NCBI GenBank assembly: GCA_030446505.1
Contig: JAUJND010000027.1
Location: 1-60,157 of the forward strand
Direction of reading: 5' to 3'
DNA length: 60,157 bases
From: Chroococcidiopsidaceae cyanobacterium YX2bin18
GTDB taxonomy: Bacteria > Cyanobacteriota > Cyanobacteriia > Cyanobacteriales > Chroococcidiopsidaceae
Under the pieces are notes generated by a model. That model was not told the DNA's origin. It did not search any database and was given only the letters and a program-made list of their open reading frames with translations. Below are positions 50,689 through 60,157 of this stretch, in pieces. The stretch's first letter is position 1. Every line of letters begins with the position of its first letter. The translations under genes and the position numbers were made by a program.

Positions 50689-52410
50689 ATGATCATGAAA
50701 AGCACAATAAACTTACAAAAACTTAAAGGTCTTTTACTTGCCAACGGATTGTTAGCACTAGTTTTAGCTGCTCGAATATAGCTGCTGCTGGTGCTGGGAC
50801 TGCTAGTGTTGATGATATTAAAGATACTAACTACTCAGTTCCCGCAGGAGCCATATTCGTAGCTCCAGATGGTAAGGACACGAATACTGCGTGTTACGAC
50901 TCACCTTTATCGGTTAAAAAAAGCGATCGCCTCAGCCCCAAAGTGGAGCAACAATTGTCTTTAAAGGTGGTGTCTACCGTACTGGGGATACTGGTATCAA
51001 CAAAAGCTGACGTTGCAGGCATTCCGCATGAAAACCTTTACTGAAGGAAGTATTGAGGTTACAGGTTGGGCTGCTGAGGGTAATATATGGCAAAGATGGC
51101 TGGAACTACTTCTTCTAGTAAGACTTTAGGCAGTGAATATATTGACCCAGCTTACCCAATGGCAGGCAAGCTTGACATGGTTTATGTCGACAGTGTTTCC
51201 CTTAAACAAGTAGCAAGCAAAGCTAAAGTAGCCCCTGGAACGTTTTACGTTGACTCAACCAATAATAAACTCTACATTGGAAACAATCCGGCGAGCAAGA
51301 CGGTGGAATCTACGGTGTTACCCGATGCTTTTGCAATATGGAAAACTGGTTCATACGACCATCTAACACAGTTATTCGTGGACTAGGTTTGCCCATTATG
51401 CCCAATCTGCGTTTTCCGTAGGAGCATCAAATATAACGTTTGAGAACAACACCTTTGTGTGGAATGGCGAGGAGGGAGTTAAATTTGGTAGTAATGCTTA
51501 TGGCGAAGGTTCTGATGCTAAAGTATGCGGCAATATCTTCAGCTACAACGGGCGCAGGGGTTTCGGCGGTGCATCAGACCGGATATTGATAGAAGGAAAT
51601 AGAATTAGTTACAACAATATTGAGCACTTTTCCACAAAGTGGGATGCTGCGGGTGTCAAATTTATTCGCACAGACGGGTTAAACTTTCGTAACAATATTG
51701 TCGAAAACAACTTTTCTACTGGAATGTGGATGGATGTCTCGACTTCAAATGCTACAGTCGTCAATAATACCGTTCGACATAACGAAGGTCTTGGTATCTT
51801 TTTTGAACTCTCGCATAAAGCAATCATTGCCGGCAATGTAGCGCATCATAATAATGTGGGCATTCTTATTGCAGATTCTTCTAATGCTCGCGTCTACAAC
51901 AACACACTATCACAAAATAAACAGCAGATTCTAGTTAAGGATTCAAGTCGTAGAAACGCTAAGCTTGAAGAGAAGGCTGCCGGAATTACCTGGATCGCTA
52001 GCAATAATGTGATTAAAAATAACATCCTCTCGGATGCTGAAGATACGGCAATTAATGCCTCAGGCTGCCAACCCTCAGCGTCAATGATGGATAATATCGA
52101 TTACAATGCTTACTACAATAAGTCTTCCAGCAGGATGTTCAAATGGTCATTGGGAAGAAGTAAGTGCTTGGTAACATACTCTTCTGTTGACACTTTCAGT
52201 TCAGCAACTGGCTTTGAGCAGCATGGGCTTTTCGGTGGTACTGGCGCAATTAATCCGTACTTCGTTGATGAGGCAAGTGGAGATTATCGCCTCAAGCCGG
52301 GCAGTCAGGCGATTAATCGTGGTCAAGCACTGCCACAAGATATCGCTAGTGCTCTTGGCTGGAGATCTGGAAGAGCAGTAGATTTTGGGGCGCTCCAGAA
52401 GGAATTTTAG
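50689..52410 (+). pseudogene. Secreted parallel beta-helix protein, copy 3, frame-disrupted
   Basis: The gene starts at ATG 50689 with the same signal peptide as copy 2 (KLKGLLLANGLLALVLAA). It loses phase near 50770, then again near 50890, 50930, 51000, 51050 and 51390. The 3' half is one open frame, 51457-52410 (317 codons), with FRNNIVENNFSTGMWMDVST, ATVVNNTVRHNEGLGIFFEL, KAIIAGNVAHHNNVGILIAD and a C-terminal GDYRLKPGSQAINRGQ. It diverges from copy 2 mostly in the first coils (EGVKFGSNAYGEGSD) and the region before the C-terminus. The product was probably secreted and had the same fold. Confidence 0.85.
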
Positions 52411-52555
52411 CACAATAAAGGGAGGGTTATTTATTGCAGTTTTAACTAATTTATCAAACAACGCCTTATCTTACCAAGATTATTATCGCCTTACATCTCT
52501 TTTAGGGAGGAGTAGGGCGATACATTTATGAAACACAACCAATATTTATCTAAGC

Positions 52556-52760
52556 GGCGTTGCAAAGGAGAAAATGATGTTATGGACTCTAGTGACGATG
52601 TTAAGGAACCTTGTCTCAAAACGTCGCTCAATGGTATGTGGAATTTTCAGGTATTGAATGGGTAACGGGGATACGCCACAATAGTTTGATTAACTGGGTT
52701 CGGCTTACCAAAGTTGCTATCCCAGAGGGAAATTACGAGATTTCAGAAAGGCATCAATTG
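52556..52760 (+). pseudogene. IS1-type 5' remnant
   Basis: GGCGTTGC at 52556-52563 matches the left end of the IS1-type elements at 26583 and 42662. The following 200 bases hold a degraded transposase start, with GIEWVTGIRHNSLINWVRL resembling the GIERVxGxHHxxxIxWVK block and YEISER matching the copy at 26583. The right end is missing. Confidence 0.65.
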
Positions 52761-56831
<4,071 letters not shown>

Positions 56832-56857
56832 CTAAACTACAAGTTAAAGTTAATTGC

Positions 56858-56887
56858 CCTCTAGCTAGCCAGCTAGAGGCTTTTGTT
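56858..56887 (+). terminator. Rho-independent terminator of apcE
   Basis: CCTCTAGCT and AGCTAGAGG form a perfect 9-bp stem with a 4-base loop AGCC, followed by CTTTTGTT. It starts 27 bases after the apcE stop codon. This ends the apcE transcript as a single-gene unit. Confidence 0.85.
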
Positions 56888-57175
56888 ATTGTTAACGGTT
56901 GCTTTTTTATTAGTGGCTATAACTTTTATACTAGAGTCGTTTTCGCCAACTTTTTTTAAATTGGTGTGACAATTTCCTACTGTGATCGCTAATAATGAGC
57001 AATTAACCCATAGGAGCATTAATTGGTCAAACCAGATTATTTAAAATTGCTGGAAGTCAATGTTATCCGCTTAAGCAGTTGCAGCAACCTTAAGAAGAAG
57101 TCTTAGCTTGTGATGACGCACTCAGACACTTTACTGACGCGATCCATTGCTCACAGTATAGGAAAAGGTATTTCA
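56888..57175. other. Intergenic, nothing recognised
   Basis: About 290 bases between apcE and a converging small gene. A short TTG-started frame at about 57023 (LVKPDYLKLLEVN) is too short to support. Confidence 0.3.
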
Positions 57176-57557
57176 TTAGTCATTAGAGTGATGCTCAGTT
57201 CTGGCATCTTTGAGCTTAATTACAAGTTCCTCTACTCCAACTTTAACCTCCTCCACTTGCTCCCATAAATCTTCGTCTTGCACTTCAAAATCGATGCTTT
57301 CAGAGTTAAGACCTTCGGCTATAAGCGTCAGTTTGTGTGCCTCGGTCTTAAGCTTAGCTGAAAGCTTAGTAACAGATTCTGAAGGACTAGTTTTAGAAAA
57401 TCGATGGCTTCTTCTTGTGTTTGAAAGTAGCAAGGGTAACCATCACTTGCAGTTGTGTACCAACTACGCTTTAAATTATCAGTGTCACTGTTCCAGGAAA
57501 TAATTCCTAGCGGTCGTTCATTGAGAAATACCTCATATTCCTTATATCCACTACCAT
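57176..57557 (-). pseudogene. Small hypothetical protein, frame-disrupted
   Basis: The minus strand encodes GYKEYEVFLNERPLGIISW, KRSWYTTASDGYPCYFQTQE, EEAIDFL in one frame, then TSPSESVTKLSAKLKTEAHK and a helical acidic tail (DLWEQVEEVKVGVEELVIKL) in another, ending at 57176. A one-base shift near 57400 links them. The first frame lacks a clear start and abuts the cysC stop, so a second error is likely. I do not recognise the family. It may be co-transcribed with cysC. Confidence 0.55.
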
Positions 57558-58163
57558 CTAAAGTGCATTCACATCTAATGTTTTGGATTCTTCACTTTGC
57601 TGATATGGGGTTTTTGTAATATGATTTAGTCGCTCTAGTTCAGCAATTACTTTAGCAATACTTTGCTTAATACTCTCTATTGAGGTGTAGCAGACAATGT
57701 CAGGATTATGAGGTTCTTCATAGGGGTCATCAATTCTGGTGAAAGCTCTAATTTCCCCTGCTCTTGCCATAGCATAAAGCCCCTTGATATCCCTAGCCTC
57801 ACAAACTTCAAGTGGTGCATTAACGTAAACTTCTATGAAGTTTTCAGTTGTCTTGCGAAGTTCGTCTCTTGCAGCTCGATACGGAGTAATTGCAGCGACA
57901 ATTACCACCACACCATTGCGGCTGAGTAGATTTGCGACAAAACCAATACGGCGAATGTTAATGTCGCGGTCTTCTCTGCTAAAACCTAAGCCTTTTGAAA
58001 GGTTAGTCCTGATTACATCGCCATCTAAAACCTCAACTAGATAACCGTAACCCTTAAGCTTGCGTTCTAGTCCTTTAGCAATCGTAGTTTTGCCTGAACC
58101 ACTGAGTCCTGTAAGCCACAGTACTATACCTTTACTTTCCATATTTTTGTCATTGATAGTCAC
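57558..58163 (-). CDS. cysC: Adenylyl-sulfate (APS) kinase
   Basis: The 201-residue protein phosphorylates APS to PAPS, the sulfate donor for sulfotransferases. It has P-loop LTGLSGSGKTTIAKGLE (about residues 17-33), LDGDVIRTNLSKGLGFSRED (substrate loop), RDINIRRIGFVANLLSRNG, VIVAAITPYRAARDELR, FIEVYVNAPLEVCEARDIKG and LYAMARAGEIRAFTRIDDPY, the lid. The length is normal for a stand-alone CysC. Two ATG starts are possible (58163 and 58142). The frame is intact. It supports the polysaccharide sulfotransferases encoded 18-28 kb upstream, though sulfate assimilation also uses it. Confidence 0.95.
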   Translation of the reverse strand: MTINDKNMESKGIVLWLTGLSGSGKTTIAKGLERKLKGYGYLVEVLDGDVIRTNLSKGLGFSREDRDINIRRIGFVANLLSRNGVVVIVAAITPYRAARDELRKTTENFIEVYVNAPLEVCEARDIKGLYAMARAGEIRAFTRIDDPYEEPHNPDIVCYTSIESIKQSIAKVIAELERLNHITKTPYQQSEESKTLDVNAL

Positions 58164-58651
58164 TATTTGTGGTTCTGGGCGTAATCGTATAGACCTGTAA
58201 CATTTCAGCAGAATCCTTACTTTTGGTCGAGCATAGCTATACTTGTCATTAGCATAAACTTAGGATTGGTAGACAAGTATTTCTATTTTTTATTAAAACT
58301 TAAAACTCTGCACTTAATGGCATCCGGGGGAATAGAATTATATCCAGAATATGCTCATCGCCGTCATGAACTGCACCAATCGCTCGAAGCCTAAACTTAA
58401 AGCTAGTATGGGTAACAGTGCAATAGAGGCGAAAATCTAAATACCATCATCTATCTGCGGAATTTAAGCTTTTACTTTAAATTCTTCGTTCTAATATAGC
58501 AATCCTAAGTCACAGGTGAAAGTACCATTGCTGAAGCTGATGCTATGACTAGCATGGATGCTCATTTATCAACAAAGTTTTATCAAGATAAACACTTATT
58601 AATCTGCAACGATTGCAACAGAACCTTGATGAAGTAGTGCTAAGTAAACAA
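58164..58651. other. Intergenic, nothing recognised
   Basis: About 490 AT-rich bases between the tonB-like gene end and cysC start. A fragment reading MDAHLSTKFYQDKHLLI (about 58560) has a protein-like composition but no start, stop or known relative, so it is not called. Confidence 0.3.
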
Positions 58652-60157
58652 CTACTCACCACTATTAGGAGCAGAATTAGCAGGCTTGGGAGCCGACTGC
58701 GATCGCTGTTGGTAAGTACGTAATGATTGCCGTAAATTAGTTTGACTACGGGGTGTAGCTTGCTGCGAGCGGTGTGGCGTAGCAGTCTCTACACGCTGCC
58801 GTCGAGGTGCAACTGTTTGAGTTGAACGCGGCGATATAATTGAAGTATTCTTCGACCGAACTGCTGGTTGAGCAACTGATGTCGTTCTTCTAATTCTCCG
58901 AGTTGGGGCGGAGCGTTCAGCCGTTGTCTGAGTAGCTGGTCTTTGAGTTGCATTTGCAGTAGTAGTCCGACGGTTTTTCCGCGCAACTTCTCTTCGTTTT
59001 TGACGTTCTTGGAGTTGGCGGTGACGTTCTGAACCTTCTATAGCAAAATCGACTTTAACCAAAACCCCCTGCCGTCCACTAGACGGAGCCTTATATTTTG
59101 CCCGTCTTGCACCTCTGAGGGCAGCTTCATCAAGCTCTCGGTTACCACTAGAACGTGCTAGTTGAATATTAGTAGCCTTGCCATCACTACCGATATCAAT
59201 TCTAAGTTGTGGTTGACCTTCCTCTCCTCGCCGTCGCGCACTCTCAGGATAAAGTGGTTTACAGTTGCTGCGGCAAGCTACACCATCATCACCTGAACCT
59301 GTAGCATCACGGTTGCCCCTACGTGCTTCTGAAGAAGTTGTTTGTCTAATATTCCTTGGTCCTGTAGCTACCGTTGAACCACGTCCTGCGCCATTCCCAG
59401 TACCAGTGCCACTGCCGGAGCCGCTGCCCGTACCAGTACCACTGCCAGAGCCGCTGCCCGTGCCAGCACCTGTACCGCTACCAGTAGCTGTATCACTACC
59501 AGAGCCACTGCCAGTACCTCCTCCAGTAGCAAAGCCACTTCTCCCATTGCCTAAATTGGCAGTACCACTTGTTAGGGGAGTCGCTACTCCAGTAGGTTTG
59601 TTTGACGACACTGTGCTATTTGCAGTAATTCCTTGGTTTTCTGTAGAGTTTCTGACCCCTGTTAGTAAATTTCTTAATTTTTCAGTACCTTGCTCCTGAT
59701 TTTGAAGCGACGTTGAGTTCGGTATAGATGGTTCTGAGCTGGGGGCTGGAATAGGTGAAGGTGTAATAACAGGTTTTGGTTCCGTTGCCACTTTTGGGGG
59801 AGGCGTTTGGACTGGTGTTGCTTGGGTTGGCTTAGGTGGCACAATTGGCTGAGGAACCTGAGCTGGTTTTCCCTGTTGGGGTGGCTCCCTTTTCTGTACC
59901 GGAGCTTGTGCAATTGGGGTACGCTGTTTTGCAGTAATAATCGATGGCGCAGAGGGAGTGATCGCAGCCACTACTGGAGATTGAACTGAAGCCGTAGATG
60001 CATTACTGCGTGGCGAACCACCGCCACGAGAGCCACCACCTGCTGAAATTGAACCGCCTTTACTTCCTGTTCCTAATCCACCTGTTGATTCTTCTTGTTT
60101 TAGTTTCAAGTCTTGAACCGGAGGATCGACAATTGCCACTTCAATTGGCTCATCTGC
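58652..60157 (-). CDS. TonB-like protein (5' end outside window)
   Basis: The frame runs through the right edge (DEPIEVAIVDPPVQDL precedes the first in-window GTG), so the N-terminal membrane anchor is outside. Visible parts are a proline-rich linker (VQTPPPKVATEPKPVITPSP), then a Gly/Ser/Thr-rich repeat of about 60 residues (repeating GSGTG, GSGSG; 59390-59560), then the TonB C-terminal domain CKPLYPESARRRGEEGQ, LRIDIGSDGKATNIQL, SSGNRELDEAALRGARRA. A basic, RQ-rich tail of about 120 residues follows and is unusual for TonB. It would transmit proton-motive energy to outer-membrane receptors across the periplasm. Confidence 0.85.
   Translation of the reverse strand, partial: ADEPIEVAIVDPPVQDLKLKQEESTGGLGTGSKGGSISAGGGSRGGGSPRSNASTASVQSPVVAAITPSAPSIITAKQRTPIAQAPVQKREPPQQGKPAQVPQPIVPPKPTQATPVQTPPPKVATEPKPVITPSPIPAPSSEPSIPNSTSLQNQEQGTEKLRNLLTGVRNSTENQGITANSTVSSNKPTGVATPLTSGTANLGNGRSGFATGGGTGSGSGSDTATGSGTGAGTGSGSGSGTGTGSGSGSGTGTGNGAGRGSTVATGPRNIRQTTSSEARRGNRDATGSGDDGVACRSNCKPLYPESARRRGEEGQPQLRIDIGSDGKATNIQLARSSGNRELDEAALRGARRAKYKAPSSGRQGVLVKVDFAIEGSERHRQLQERQKRREVARKNRRTTTANATQRPATQTTAERSAPTRRIRRTTSVAQPAVRSKNTSIISPRSTQTVAPRRQRVETATPHRSQQATPRSQTNLRQSLRTYQQRSQSAPKPANSAPNSGE

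Noticed and set aside
57023..57103. TTG-started frame beginning LVKPDYLKLLEVN.
   Set aside because: Fewer than 30 codons, no ribosome-binding site beyond a weak AGGAG, and no recognisable family.
56832..57175. Expected position of apcA-apcB-apcC after apcE.
   Set aside because: No allophycocyanin or small linker sequence is present; a clear terminator follows apcE and the next gene is on the other strand. Stand-alone apcE is known in other cyanobacteria.
59265..59699. Plus-strand 144-codon frame rich in PVPLPEP repeats.
   Set aside because: It mirrors the Gly/Ser/Thr repeat of the TonB-like gene on the opposite strand, which has a recognisable C-terminal domain.

Overview
The window looks like a chromosomal segment of a filamentous or colonial cyanobacterium. 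It carries apcE, the phycobilisome core-membrane linker, on 53415-56831. HIP1-type GCGATCGC octamers are scattered through it, and most recognisable proteins match cyanobacterial families. It is rich in insertion-sequence (IS) debris, and many reading frames are broken by one- or two-base indels.

Layout. 1-7950: housekeeping and membrane genes (MarC, a CNNM/CorC-type protein, Mfd repair translocase), an RHH/ParE toxin-antitoxin pair with its own palindromic operator, and a creatininase-family enzyme. 8098-12227: a strip of frame-disrupted accessory genes (methyltransferase, QueA-like, GNAT, two SDRs). 12473-14573: an IS graveyard in which an IS630-type element sits inside an IS701-type transposase gene, followed by an IS5 scrap. 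14706-19720: an intact block (lone ureB, tyrosine recombinase with a 14-bp inverted repeat beside it, M50 protease with CBS domains, a small unknown gene closely linked to glutaminase, DoxX). 19958-22847: an amidohydrolase and a nucleotide-sugar epimerase, both frame-disrupted.

23975-52410 is an extracellular polysaccharide region: a BY-kinase/Wzc chain-length regulator, an O-antigen-ligase/polymerase-type membrane protein, several GT4 and one GT2 glycosyltransferases, a WecB/TagA/CpsF transferase, a family of sulfotransferases and three secreted parallel beta-helix proteins. Sulfotransferase genes are repeated: one intact (32969-33871), one frameshifted (30191-31098) and two relics (29855-30102, 32665-32878) of the same family, plus a more distant sulfotransferase (39570-40649). 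APS kinase CysC at 57558-58163 makes the sulfate donor PAPS. I infer that the region builds and remodels a sulfated exopolysaccharide and that its genes are under birth-and-death turnover helped by IS1, IS5, IS630 and IS982 elements.

53415-60157: apcE in at least five frame segments with a good terminator, a small unknown gene, cysC, and a TonB-like protein cut by the window edge.

Caveat: frame breaks are clustered. Multi-kilobase stretches are free of them (14.7-21.2 kb, 24.0-26.2 kb, 31.2-33.9 kb, 35.5-40.6 kb, 45.8-47.6 kb, 57.6-60.1 kb), and others are dense in them. Dense stretches include genes that should be under strong selection (apcE, start of mfd). Patches of poor consensus sequence explain part of this. 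The strongly diverged relics are better explained by real gene decay.
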